A stretch of DNA of 64,000 bases from Prochlorococcus marinus str. GP2 (GCF_000759885.1 NZ_JNAH01000008.1:124001-188000); one strand, 5' to 3'. Positions 24,076 through 31,275 are shown, counted from the stretch's first letter. Notes: a model not told the origin generated them from the letters alone. Numbers and translations are program-made.

Positions 24076-25338
24076 TTAAAACTTAAATGTTGCTTCTGCT
24101 CCTACTGCAGTTCTATCTAAGAAAAAGACACCCTCATCATCAGGTATTGCAAAAGAGATCCCTGATCTGATTTCAAGAGAGTCATTTACAAAATATGTAT
24201 AGTAGATTTCTGCATATTGCCCAAGACTATCAGCTGGGACCCTATTCCCTACAACTACAGCTGCGCCATTAGCATCAAATAAAATGAAATCTTGAGACTT
24301 TATAGCCGCAGACAAAACTCCAGGACCAAATTCATGATCAATACCAAAATGAAAACTATTTAAGTCATCAATATCAACTCCAGTTACTTCTGGAGATAAA
24401 ATTCCATAAGTTGCACTTAATGATGTTTTACTATTGTTAGGGGTCCAGTAAGCTCCTAGTGTTACAAAACTAGCTTCTATTGCATTCAATCCCAAAGTTT
24501 GACAAGTTTGGAAACCTGCAAAAAATGAGCAAGCCTCATCAATACCAGTGTAGATAAAACCTAATCCAAAATTGTCGCCATCATATCCAGCAGATAATGT
24601 ATAAGTGTCAGTTCCATCGCTTGTAAGGAAGCCATCAGGAGTATCTGCACTCATTCCAATAACACTTGCTGATGCGTTAAAACCGTTATCAAAAGTACGT
24701 CCAATCGCTATTCCACTTCCTTCAATTCCAGGAGCTGAAGTAAAATCAGCCGCTGTTAATCCTCCTATCTGTGCTGCCATGAAGAATTTATCAGAATACT
24801 TTGAGATAGTAGTTGGCATTAAATCATCATTTTCCAATAGCGGTCCAACAGCTAAATCATAGTTTCCTAGAGGGAATGAATAATACATTGAGGTAATATT
24901 TAAAGTATCATTTCCTCCCTGAGAGTTATCTGTTACGAAATCTACTAAACCAAAAACACCATTTCCGGTCTCAATCCCTACATAAAGATTATCATCTCCG
25001 GTAAAAGAGGTATTTAAATCAAAATCATAAGAATAAGTAGCTGTAACTGCCTCAGTAAGAACTGATTCATCAACAGAACCAAGTTGGAAAGAAGCCTCAC
25101 CAGTAAGTGTGGTTATATTAGAAAAGGAAGCAGCTTCAAGTTTATTTAATCTAGTTTCCAAGGTATCTATACGACTGTTAGTTATAGCTAGTTGATCTTT
25201 ATTAACAAAACCGCTAAGAGAATCTTCGCTCGCTTTTACAAATAAAGGAAATAATAGACCTAGAGCTACTGGAGTGATAAGAAGTTTTTGAGAAATTTTC
25301 ACAAAAGGCCTCACACAAAAATTTGTCAAAATCATCAT
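24076..25338 (-). CDS. outer-membrane porin without SLH domain
   Basis: 420 aa. The signal peptide (about residues 12-37, KISQKLLITPVALGLLFPLF then VKASE) is followed by a short helical/coiled segment (NSRIDTLETRLNKLEAASFS) instead of the SLH repeat usual in cyanobacterial porins, then a Gly/Asp/Asn-rich beta-barrel. It ends in a terminal aromatic (ATFKF), the outer-membrane insertion signal. This is the general type of picocyanobacterial porin, which may admit nutrients or anions. A tandem 11-bp repeat lies 54 bases upstream of the ATG, so it is probably regulated. Confidence 0.85.
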   Translation of the reverse strand: MMILTNFCVRPFVKISQKLLITPVALGLLFPLFVKASEDSLSGFVNKDQLAITNSRIDTLETRLNKLEAASFSNITTLTGEASFQLGSVDESVLTEAVTATYSYDFDLNTSFTGDDNLYVGIETGNGVFGLVDFVTDNSQGGNDTLNITSMYYSFPLGNYDLAVGPLLENDDLMPTTISKYSDKFFMAAQIGGLTAADFTSAPGIEGSGIAIGRTFDNGFNASASVIGMSADTPDGFLTSDGTDTYTLSAGYDGDNFGLGFIYTGIDEACSFFAGFQTCQTLGLNAIEASFVTLGAYWTPNNSKTSLSATYGILSPEVTGVDIDDLNSFHFGIDHEFGPGVLSAAIKSQDFILFDANGAAVVVGNRVPADSLGQYAEIYYTYFVNDSLEIRSGISFAIPDDEGVFFLDRTAVGAEATFKF

Positions 25339-25391
25339 ATATTAATCTTATAAAAAATCCAATTTTTAGATTTATATAGGATTGATTTTTA

Positions 25392-25413
25392 TTCACACTT
25401 TATTCACACTTTT
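25392..25413 (-). promoter_or_regulatory. tandem 11-bp direct repeat upstream of porin
   Basis: On the plus strand TTCACACTTTA (25392-25402) is followed immediately by TTCACACTTTT (25403-25413), ten of eleven positions identical. Two repeats one helical turn apart are the standard site for OmpR/PhoB-type regulators. Only 54 bases separate it from the porin ATG. The same unit type (TTCACAC) occurs before the EVE gene at 34229. Confidence 0.55.
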
Positions 25414-25485
25414 ATAGACTAAAAAACTCTCCGATATTGAGTTCAATTCGATTTCAGAAAACCCTTAAACTATAAATCTCTTTTG

Positions 25486-25596
25486 ATGAATAGTCTTCAA
25501 ATGACAAAGACACAAAGCACAAAAAATATATTAAGTAGCAAACTAAGTGTCTTGGAATTAATGTGCATTAATTTAAAATGGTTTTTGTACTTGTGA
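25486..25596 (+). CDS. possible mini-protein, 36 aa
   Basis: MNSLQMTKTQSTKNILSSKL then SVLELMCINLKWFLYL. Its composition looks coding (Thr/Ser/Lys start and a hydrophobic end), but there is no partner or recognised family, and its 3' end overlaps a structured segment (25576-25651). Low confidence. Confidence 0.3.
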   Translation: MNSLQMTKTQSTKNILSSKLSVLELMCINLKWFLYL

Positions 25597-25660
25597 GTAG
25601 GAGTGCGGGGTTAACCTTGAAACCGCAAGACTCAAGTCCTTAAACCACTTATACCGATAA
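25576..25660 (+). ncRNA. structured segment, tRNA-like in length but not a tRNA
   Basis: AATGGTTT near 25577 can pair with AAACCACT near 25645, and an internal stem GCGG...CCGC with AAGAC-TCAA-GTC lies between. The overall size is about 75 nt, but no anticodon arm, T-loop TTCRA or CCA end is present, so a functional tRNA is rejected. It may be an RNA gene or a tRNA-derived remnant. Confidence 0.25.
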
Positions 25661-25789
25661 AATAAGTTCATAACAAGTTTAGGTAACTTGATTCACTAGC
25701 CAAAAACTAATGAAAAGGAAGGTAAATTATTTAATAAATTCTTCTCTTCTTCAACCGGATTCTCTTCTCTTTCAGAAATCCTTCTTGAA

Positions 25790-25985
25790 CATTAAGTTAC
25801 ATTCTCCCTCAGATGCAAAACTCCTAATGTGAGGTGTAAAAAGATTGAAAGACGCTAGGAGTTTAGGTGTTCTTCACGTTGAATACTAAAGACTAAAGAA
25901 GATACAAGAACAACAACAAAAAATTATATAAAAAAATAAGGGATCTGCCGTCCAGCTATAGAAGCCCGCATCCAACCCCTATCTA
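25790..25985 (-). ncRNA. GC-richer structured region, possible small RNA
   Basis: In a 1085-base spacer (25597-26681) without a convincing gene, AAACTCCTA (25818-25826) pairs perfectly with TAGGAGTTT (25856-25864). Then at 25938-25981 a segment rich in G+C forms, on the minus strand, GGAT...ATCC inside AGGG...CCCT, followed by CTTATTTTTTT, which has the shape of an intrinsic terminator. I read this as a candidate small RNA ending near 25930 on the minus strand, or two separate elements. Confidence 0.4.
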
Positions 25986-26061
25986 TTAAATTAATCAGCT
26001 CTTAAATTTTGTCATAAATTTGTGATTTATTATCTATAAGTTTAGAAAAGGTTTACCTACC

Positions 26062-26201
26062 ACCTATTGCCCATCACTTCCCTAATTAGATACTTTGATG
26101 GATAATAAATTTTTACTCAAAAGTTTGGATAACACGTCCTCCAAGCTTTAAAAATAGCCTAGATCCATTGATATGAATTAAGAAAAGTTTTAGCTAATGA
26201 A
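26062..26201 (+). repeat. EVE-gene 5' module, copy A (degenerate)
   Basis: It carries both conserved blocks of the module that leads into the EVE-domain gene: a hairpin CCATCA...TGATGG around 26072-26101 with loop TTCCCTAATTAGA, and TCCATTGATATGAAT plus TTTAGCTAATGAA further on. The start-codon block has in-frame stops (ATGAATTAAGAA), so no peptide is made. Between the blocks an AGTTTGGATAAC element is the reverse complement of the TTATCCAAACT unit at 26250. Confidence 0.7.
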
Positions 26202-26249
26202 CGGAACACTCGTCTAGCTATTACTGGGATAACAAGTTTTAGAGATTTT

Positions 26250-26271
26250 TATCCAAACTTTACCCAATCTT
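26250..26271 (+). promoter_or_regulatory. tandem 11-bp direct repeat
   Basis: TTATCCAAACT (26250-26260) is followed by TTACCCAATCT (26261-26271), nine of eleven positions identical, then TTTTTTAAAG. The unit is the same as in copy B at 28491 (TTACCCAAACT). No gene starts nearby; the next ORF begins 411 bases downstream. Confidence 0.5.
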
Positions 26272-26346
26272 TTTTAAAGATAAAATTAAAACCTTTGAAG
26301 ATATTTTTCTGTTCATTATTTTTACTTTGAGAGTTTTTTGAACCTT

Positions 26347-26384
26347 AATCCGTACAATTTTGTTCCTCTAACCGCACACAACAA
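26347..26384 (+). repeat. short dispersed repeat, family R2, copy 1
   Basis: ATCCGTAC, then AATTTTGTTCCTC and TAACCGCACACA. The copy at 30527-30563 differs at a handful of positions. It lies about 300 bases before a mini-gene pair (26682, 26797); the other copy lies about 70 bases before the gene at 30632. It resembles a promoter-linked element. Confidence 0.5.
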
Positions 26385-26681
26385 ACTTGAGATTAACTAT
26401 TCAAATGAATTAAAACATAAGTGTAGTCAATAGGTAATTCTTGTGGCACTAAACGACACATTCACTATCAAAGAGATAGGGTAGGATACAAAAAATCTTT
26501 GATTCGATATTAAAACAAAAAAACTTGAAGTTTAATGGAATAAAGAATGCGAACAGCATCCTAGTAATAACCATTGCAAAACTTTTTGCTATTAATAGTC
26601 CAATTTTTTGAGTATTCTTACGCTTGATTTTTATATATCATCCGTACTAGACCATAGTCAGATAGAAAGGAGGAAAAGCAA

Positions 26682-26783
26682 ATGACTAATTTAACTATAG
26701 AGATCTTATTTTGGGCAATTTTAATTTCTTATTTAGGATTAAGGTTTTCTATAACCCGAGATGGCTTCAAAAAACAGTATTAA
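26682..26783 (+). CDS. tiny membrane peptide, 33 aa
   Basis: MTNLTIEILFWAILISYLGL is a helix, then RFSITRDGFKKQY. An AAAGGAGGAAAAG box nine bases upstream is a textbook ribosome binding site. It is followed 13 bases later by the Cys-containing gene at 26797, also with a strong ribosome binding site. Confidence 0.6.
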   Translation: MTNLTIEILFWAILISYLGLRFSITRDGFKKQY

Positions 26784-26796
26784 CAAGGAGGAAGAA

Positions 26797-26943
26797 ATGA
26801 AACTTCAAACACAATTCACAGTTCCGAACAAAGCTCTGCGTAATCTTGATTATGTAAATAAAGCAGAAGTTTTAGAAAAAACTTTTAAGAGAGCATGTCA
26901 AGATTACCCAACTAAAGAAGATTGTTTAGTTTGTTGTAACTGA
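26797..26943 (+). CDS. small Cys-containing protein, 48 aa
   Basis: From the ATG at 26797 (preceded by AAGGAGGAAGAA): MKLQTQFTVPNKALRNLDYV, a helix, then ACQDYPTKEDCLVCCN with Cys at 34, 43, 46 and 47. The frame extends to 26761 in a region that overlaps the previous gene, but the ribosome binding site fixes the shorter start. Possibly a disulfide-rich or metal-binding tail. Confidence 0.65.
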   Translation: MKLQTQFTVPNKALRNLDYVNKAEVLEKTFKRACQDYPTKEDCLVCCN

Positions 26944-27015
26944 CTATTTATTAATTAGTTTTCATAGCTTATAAATTCTAAAAATATAAATAAATTTTTA
27001 ATGAGAGGTTTAACT

Positions 27016-27534
27016 ATGAAATTAAAATTTATGCCAACAACAATTTTTAGAGAAACCCCAAAAGTGACATTCTTTGATGCAGGTTTGGAGGAATCTAATG
27101 GTTGTGATGTAGTAATTCACTCTGGAAAGGCAATATCTCCTCCTGATAATTTTAAAGGTGAACAATATTATGTTCACAATCATCAAATTGATCACAACTT
27201 AGTTATCACTGGAGAAAGAACGTTTGTTTTAATAAATCCTTCATGGGATGAACCACATCATGTGATTTTTTTAAATAGATCTATGGGGGCATTAAAAATT
27301 CCTATTGGGACTTATCACAGATCAATTTCAGGGAAAGAAGGTAGTATTGTTTTAAATCAACCCAAAAGAGATAAATTTTTTGATCCCGCTAAAGAATTCA
27401 TCCCACAAAAATTAGATAAAATAAGTTTAATTAAGGCGAGAAAGAGTCTTCCTGTTTATTGGATTTTCGAAGATAATCAAATTAAGCGAGTCAGCTTTAA
27501 TCCGTTAGAACGAAAAATTAAGACCCTTGTTTGA
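27016..27534 (+). CDS. cupin-like conserved protein, 172 aa
   Basis: A GAGAGG box eight bases before the ATG at 27016 supports this start. The protein contains a beta-rich core with YVHNHQIDHNLVITGERTFV, HHVIFLNRSMGALKIPIGTY and HRSISGKEGSIVL, which looks like an RmlC-type jelly roll with several His, but I cannot assign a reaction. It ends one base before the LOG-family ATG, so the two are likely cotranscribed. Confidence 0.7.
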   Translation: MKLKFMPTTIFRETPKVTFFDAGLEESNGCDVVIHSGKAISPPDNFKGEQYYVHNHQIDHNLVITGERTFVLINPSWDEPHHVIFLNRSMGALKIPIGTYHRSISGKEGSIVLNQPKRDKFFDPAKEFIPQKLDKISLIKARKSLPVYWIFEDNQIKRVSFNPLERKIKTLV

Positions 27535-27535
27535 T

Positions 27536-28396
27536 ATGAACAAAACAAAAAAAGGTCTTTCAACTAAACTTAATAATTCAAAGAATCTTAATTTAATTAT
27601 TAATTCTGAAGCATATAAATTGGCTTATGAAGATCTTGGTTTGCTCAGCCTAAACGAAATGCGCGGTGTCAGAATGCTGCTTGAAATTACTAAACCAGAT
27701 TTAATCCTAGAAGAAAATAAAATTCTTTCAACCATAATAATTTTTGGAGGTGCAAGTATTGATGAAGAATCAAAAACAAAAGAGAAAATTGACGACATAA
27801 AAAAGTTAATTAAAAAAAATCCTTCATCTATTTTGCTTAAACGCAATTTAAATAGACTTGAAAATTTGTTATCAATGAGTCACTATTATCAATCCGCAAG
27901 GGAGTTTTCTAAACTTGCTTCAATTGATAATCAAAGTAAAGCATGTAATTCACATGTGATCGTGACTGGTGGGGGTCCAGGGATTATGGAAGCTGCTAAT
28001 AGAGGTGCGTTTGAAGCAAATTGCAAATCTATAGGGTTAAATATCAGTCTCCCCAATGAACAAATACCCAATTCTTTTATAACTCCAGGTCTTTGCTTTA
28101 AGTTTAATTATTTTGCATTAAGAAAGATCCATTTCGTCATGAGATCAATAGGAGCTGTATTTTTCCCTGGAGGTTTTGGAACATTGGATGAATTATTTGA
28201 ACTATTAACACTCCGTCAAACAGGAATGAAAAATAAAATTCCAATAATACTTTTTGGAAGAGAATATTGGAATAAAATAATTAATTTCGAATATTTAGCT
28301 GATCTTGGATTAATTGCAGATGAGCACTTAAATCTTTTTGAATATGCAGACACTGCATCTGAAGCATGGGAAATTATCAAATCATCAAATATCTAA
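27536..28396 (+). CDS. LOG-family nucleotide 5'-monophosphate phosphoribohydrolase-like protein
   Basis: 286 aa from the ATG at 27536. The signatures GGGPGIMEAANRGAF (about 145-160) and PGGFGTLDELFELLTLRQTG (about 206-225) are those of the LOG/TIGR00730 (lysine-decarboxylase-like Rossmann) family, which cleave ribose 5-phosphate from nucleoside monophosphates. The N-terminal extension of about 60 residues is longer than in plant LOG and closer to the bacterial PpnN-like branch. A TTG nine bases upstream is an alternative start. Confidence 0.88.
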   Translation: MNKTKKGLSTKLNNSKNLNLIINSEAYKLAYEDLGLLSLNEMRGVRMLLEITKPDLILEENKILSTIIIFGGASIDEESKTKEKIDDIKKLIKKNPSSILLKRNLNRLENLLSMSHYYQSAREFSKLASIDNQSKACNSHVIVTGGGPGIMEAANRGAFEANCKSIGLNISLPNEQIPNSFITPGLCFKFNYFALRKIHFVMRSIGAVFFPGGFGTLDELFELLTLRQTGMKNKIPIILFGREYWNKIINFEYLADLGLIADEHLNLFEYADTASEAWEIIKSSNI

Positions 28397-28435
28397 AATT
28401 AGGATAACAATACAAAAATAATGAAGTTTCCCTTA

Positions 28436-28566
28436 ACACATCAGACTTTCCTAAAGAGATAATTTGATAGATAATCAGTTTATATGAAAGTTACCCAAAC
28501 TTTGTCCAAACCCTATAATTTCACCCAAATCCATTGATATGAATGAAGAAAATTTCTGGCTAATGA
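28436..28566 (+). repeat. EVE-gene 5' module, copy B
   Basis: Directly after the LOG gene. The 5' block (ACTTTCCTAAAGAGATAATT, then TGATAGATAAT) and the 3' block (CCATTGATATGAATGAAG to GGCTAATGAA) match the EVE gene region. The start-codon block encodes MNEENFWLMNYVPA before a stop, i.e. the first nine or so residues of the EVE protein and then divergence. TTACCCAAACT-TTGTCCAAACC (28491-28512) sits 27 nt before this ATG. No larger gene follows. Confidence 0.72.
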
Positions 28567-28617
28567 ACTATGTGCCAGCTTGATATGACTAGGTTTTTCA
28601 AATTTTATTAAATTTCT

Positions 28618-28639
28618 ATTCTAGCAAAATTCTAGCAAA
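28618..28639 (+). promoter_or_regulatory. perfect tandem 11-bp direct repeat
   Basis: ATTCTAGCAAA occurs twice without a gap (28618-28628 and 28629-28639). It is the same unit type as ATTCTAGCAGA-ATTTTAGCAGA in module copy C. It is followed 12 bases on by TATAAAG, which could serve as a -10 element. The next gene on this strand starts at 28794. Confidence 0.5.
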
Positions 28640-28697
28640 ACTAATAAATATAAAGACATTTTCTGAGGAAAAGATTTAGGATAATTTGTGATTGAAA

Positions 28698-28727
28698 GCC
28701 GATCTAACCTCGACCCTACTTTTTTAG
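28698..28727 (+). repeat. short dispersed repeat, family R3, copy 3 (partial)
   Basis: GCCGATCTAACCTCGACCCT, then ACTTTTTTAG. The front half matches copy 4 in GATTGA-x-AG-x-CGATCTAAC, but the central GGGATAAA part is lost. It lies 67 bases before the 40 aa gene at 28794. Confidence 0.4.
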
Positions 28728-28793
28728 ATAAAGTACCTATATTTTCTTATTGATTTAAAAGTTATTATTTTTGCAAATAACAGGATTAAAAAA

Positions 28794-28916
28794 ATGATGA
28801 AACTTGCAATCATTTTCTTACCAATTGTCTTTGCACTTATATGGGCTTTGTTTATTGGGTTAAGAATAAATAAAGTAGAAAATAGAGATGGAAAGAGAAA
28901 ATTAATTAATTATTAA
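28794..28916 (+). CDS. small membrane protein, 40 aa
   Basis: MMKLAIIFLPIVFALIWALF is a helix, then IGLRINKVENRDGKRKLINY. A second ATG one codon later is equally possible as start. Single-span with a basic tail. No family is recognised. Confidence 0.5.
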   Translation: MMKLAIIFLPIVFALIWALFIGLRINKVENRDGKRKLINY

Positions 28917-29024
28917 AAATAAGATTTAAATATAGAAGTCTTCTTCCATCCTTCCTCTTTCTTGCATTTTTCTTATATCTTCGTAAGTATGCGTATATAG
29001 GCTTTCACATAGGGGTTGACGATT

Positions 29025-29291
29025 ATGAAAATTCCAATCGAAATGATGAAAGAAATTAGAGAAAGTGGGTACGATAAAAAGCTTGTATATACCTACATAA
29101 GAGAGCTATTAGACAGCGATAAAGAAATTAAAGAAAATAACAATCTAGACCTTGTAGACAATTACTTATTAGATAAAAATTTACAAGAACCTGCTCCTGA
29201 GATGCTTATGGCAGCAGAGCTTTTAGACGATTACTTATTAGATAAAAGATTTATGAGAGAACTTGAAGATGAAGAATATGATGCTGCTTAA
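29025..29291 (+). CDS. small acidic protein with duplicated DNYLLDK motif, 88 aa
   Basis: From the ATG at 29025: MKIPIEMMKEIRESGYDKKL, then two similar stretches VDNYLLDKNLQEP and LDDYLLDKRFMRE about 30 residues apart, and an acidic end. This internal duplication suggests a repeat-built helical protein. The frame also opens at TTG 29016, but the ATG is preferred. The R3 repeat and the next gene follow within 60 bases. Confidence 0.65.
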   Translation: MKIPIEMMKEIRESGYDKKLVYTYIRELLDSDKEIKENNNLDLVDNYLLDKNLQEPAPEMLMAAELLDDYLLDKRFMRELEDEEYDAA

Positions 29292-29316
29292 AAGTAACTA
29301 TTAAATACGATTGACA

Positions 29317-29355
29317 GTCGATCTAACATAGAGGGATAAAACCATCTTTTTTATG
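29317..29355 (+). repeat. short dispersed repeat, family R3, copy 4
   Basis: GTCGATCTAACATAGAGGGA then TAAAACCATCTTTTTTATG, whose last three bases are the start codon of the gene at 29353. The equivalent position in copy 2 is the start codon of the leader ORF at 22608. The element thus behaves like a start-linked leader. Confidence 0.55.
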
Positions 29356-29613
29356 AATACCTTAATAGTTTCTACTTTTGATTGTTCTTTTGAAGATTTC
29401 GATAAATTTGTAGCCGATTTCCATGAAAAGGAGGGACATAAATATGTCGAAGAATATGAACTCATCAAGGTAAATGACCATAAAAGTCACTTGATACTTA
29501 AAGTCAAAGATTTAGAAGGATTTGCTGCTGCTACAAGTACTCCAGAGATGAAAGAGTGGGATAAAGAAAATGGTTATAAAGACATTTGTTATTCACTAAC
29601 TCCAGTTGAATAA
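29353..29613 (+). CDS. small conserved protein, possibly ferredoxin-like fold, 86 aa
   Basis: The pattern MNTLIVSTFDCSFEDFDKFV, HLILKVKDLEGF and a C-terminal YSLTPVE suggests an alpha/beta ferredoxin-like fold (as in ABM or DUF3764-type dimeric proteins), but the assignment is tentative. It carries no signal or membrane segment. It lies immediately behind repeat R3 copy 4. Confidence 0.6.
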   Translation: MNTLIVSTFDCSFEDFDKFVADFHEKEGHKYVEEYELIKVNDHKSHLILKVKDLEGFAAATSTPEMKEWDKENGYKDICYSLTPVE

Positions 29614-29739
29614 ATTGAAACGCTCACTAAGATATGATGTGGTCTGATGATTAAAGATTTAATTAATCATGATTAAATCAATCTTAAGGATTCATGCAAA
29701 ATATTTGAGACCGATTAATTTATTTATACGACAGTTCTG

Positions 29740-30034
29740 GTGATCGACTCGACCAAGGTTGACCAACTAGATCTTCACTAACCAATGGTCTGCAACACCA
29801 AGGTAAATTAACTTTTCTAACCTTTACGGAAAGTAAGTTAAGTGATCAGAAATTAAACTTTCAGTATTAATTCTGAACTATCTTAAAAATAAAGTCGTTT
29901 GTAAAGCATGAAGAAGTGAGTAATCATTTTTACTTTCAAAACTAATTTCTAAGAAAATTCTTAATCTGATTATTAAATAGATCTCCTTTCTGTCGTCACC
30001 ATTTAAAAAAGACCTGTAAAAGGGTCTTTTTTTT
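29740..30034 (+). ncRNA. possible small RNA with terminator
   Basis: A 472-base spacer (29614-30085) without an ORF contains several stems: TGGT...ACCA near 29784-29798, TTAACTT...AAGTTAA near 29808-29841 and GTGATC...GATC-TTCAC near 29751-29780. It ends at the strong terminator 30007-30034. Terminators normally end transcripts, and no gene on this strand lies closer than 29613, so a non-coding RNA is a reasonable reading, but the same terminator could serve the minus strand instead. Confidence 0.35.
30007..30034 (+). terminator. bidirectional intrinsic terminator
   Basis: AAAAGACC (30007-30014) pairs with GGTCTTTT (30023-30030), with T-runs on both sides (TTTTTTTT on the plus strand, TTTTTT on the minus strand). 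On the minus strand it follows the small gene ending at 30086; on the plus strand it would close the possible small RNA. Confidence 0.75.
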
Positions 30035-30085
30035 ATGTCTTAAATTTTATTTATTGACTGTTAATCCACAAATAATTAAATATTT

Positions 30086-30217
30086 TTATCTCGCTCTTTC
30101 GCGATCAGTTAATGCTTTTTCAAAAGTAAAAAAGAAAGTACAAATACTATTCAATGCAACCAACAAAAGAACTACTGATCTTCCATGTTGATTTAATTGA
30201 AGTGATCTTTGAGTCAT
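30086..30217 (-). CDS. small membrane protein, 43 aa
   Basis: MTQRSLQLNQHGRSVVLLLV then ALNSICTFFFTFEKALTDRE and RAR: a polar lead, one helix with Cys and Phe cluster, and a charged C terminus. It starts four bases after the stop of the 60 aa gene upstream, so the two form a small operon ending at the terminator 30007-30034. Confidence 0.6.
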   Translation of the reverse strand: MTQRSLQLNQHGRSVVLLLVALNSICTFFFTFEKALTDRERAR

Positions 30218-30221
30218 ACTC

Positions 30222-30404
30222 TTAATAATCTTCATTGTAATCGGATGGACTACCAGTTAAAGAACAAACAACTGATTCCTCTTTTTTCATTTCTTTTATT
30301 TCCATTATTGGTCTGCCCATTTTCTTAAGAACATCTATATCTTCTTTAGTCTGACAGCGAGCAATTATGTTTCCTTTTCGATCAAAGCAACTGTAGTAAG
30401 TCAT
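30222..30404 (-). CDS. small conserved protein, 60 aa
   Basis: MTYYSCFDRKGNIIARCQTK then EDIDVLKKMGRPIMEIKEMK and a tail with one Cys. The YYSCFDRKG opening and two Cys in the first half are distinctive. Soluble. It lies head-to-tail with the 43 aa membrane gene (four-base gap). Confidence 0.65.
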   Translation of the reverse strand: MTYYSCFDRKGNIIARCQTKEDIDVLKKMGRPIMEIKEMKKEESVVCSLTGSPSDYNEDY

Positions 30405-30526
30405 TTTATTAAATGCAATTTAAAGTTTATGGTTGATTTCAGTTGCAGCAAGGCAACTATCTCATGACAACCATATTTCTAATTTAGGTCAGCCATAGAT
30501 TTAAATGGCTAAAAAAACATACCTCT

Positions 30527-30563
30527 TTCCGTACCTAAATGTTCCTCAAACCGCACACATTAG
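30527..30563 (+). repeat. short dispersed repeat, family R2, copy 2
   Basis: TTTCCGTACCTAAATGTTCC then TCAAACCGCACACATTA, matching the copy at 26347 with a few substitutions and one gap. It sits 69 bases before the ATG of the gene at 30632. The ACCGCACACATT end also resembles the TTCACACATT unit of the EVE promoter. Confidence 0.5.
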
Positions 30564-30631
30564 ATACGCAGTGTTTTAGTCAAATCAATTAGAACAAAGA
30601 GGTAGTTAAACAAATATACAAAGGAGAATTT

Positions 30632-30769
30632 ATGAGTGGAGATTTTGAGACTCTTGAAAGTAATCAACCCAAAATTAAATATTTAAAACCAGAAGATAAT
30701 ACAGAATGGTTAGACAAATTAATTAATAATATTGAGGAGATGAAGAACAAGATATCAAAAGATTCTTAG
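30632..30769 (+). CDS. small soluble protein with WLDxLIN motif, 45 aa
   Basis: MSGDFETLESNQPKIKYLKP then EDNTEWLDKLINNIEEMKNK and ISKDS. An AAAGGAGAATTT box before the ATG is a good ribosome binding site. The WLDKLIN helix is shared with the 35 aa protein at 23305, and the MSGD start with the 53 aa protein at 14642. Confidence 0.6.
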   Translation: MSGDFETLESNQPKIKYLKPEDNTEWLDKLINNIEEMKNKISKDS

Positions 30770-30904
30770 AAATCTAAGAAAAAAACTTTTTTATTTGATC
30801 TTTAGTTTGAATGAAAAGAAATTCAAAAAAGAATTTAAATTTTGTATTTAAGGTAACCGCTTTTTTGTGAGCATTATTCAGAATAAGAGTCCGACTAATT
30901 TTTT

Positions 30905-31048
30905 ATGCAAAAAAATTTAGATGAAAATTCTTATGAAAAAAGAATTGAAAATATAGAAAAAGGAAAATCTTATTTAAAAAGTAATGGATTTTTTAAATCA
31001 AAATCTAATCTATTCGAAGACATACAAAGATTTATCTATAAAAGATAA
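30905..31048 (+). CDS. small basic protein, 47 aa
   Basis: MQKNLDENSYEKRIENIEKG then KSYLKSNGFFKSKSNLFEDI and QRFIYKR. It is soluble and charged, with no named family. AT-rich spacers lie on both sides. Confidence 0.5.
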   Translation: MQKNLDENSYEKRIENIEKGKSYLKSNGFFKSKSNLFEDIQRFIYKR

Positions 31049-31166
31049 TTTAAAAAATATTTTTTACTTTTGATTAATTAAATCTCTCCATAAGCAAGCC
31101 ATCACATAAAAGAAAGAAAGACTTGAAAAGGTTAGGAGAAAAAAAGAATGGGTCAATTTTCTATAA

Positions 31167-31271
31167 CTAAATTAGACCAAATAATCCTGCAGTAAAACCA
31201 ACAGCCGAAAAAAATGTGAACTCAATCAAATCTCTTGGGGCAGAGTTCATAAATAAACTGATTTGAGTCAT
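31167..31271 (-). CDS. tiny membrane peptide, 34 aa
   Basis: MTQISLFMNSAPRDLIEFTF then FSAVGFTAGLFGLI: a hydrophobic second half ending in a glycine-rich helix. It starts four bases after the stop of the exported protein gene at 31276, hence a probable bicistronic unit. Confidence 0.5.
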   Translation of the reverse strand: MTQISLFMNSAPRDLIEFTFFSAVGFTAGLFGLI

Positions 31272-31275
31272 GATT

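Noticed and set aside
25576-25660. Possible tRNA
   Set aside because: Length and an outer stem fit, but no anticodon arm, no T-loop TTCRA and no conserved D-loop are present. Kept only as a structured segment.
25818-25900. Yfr1-type small RNA
   Set aside because: The conserved core ACTCCTCACAC of Yfr1 is not present; the ACTCCTAATGTGAGG stretch resembles it only superficially.
28917-29030. Minus-strand frame reading HTYEDIRKMQERGRMEEDFY before a stop
   Set aside because: Looks protein-like but has no suitable start codon before the overlap with the gene at 29025; likely chance or a remnant.
31141-31200. Mini-ORF with AGGAG box on the plus strand (MGQFSITKLDQIILQ)
   Set aside because: Only 15 codons and antisense to the 34 aa gene; the ribosome-binding-like box alone is not enough.
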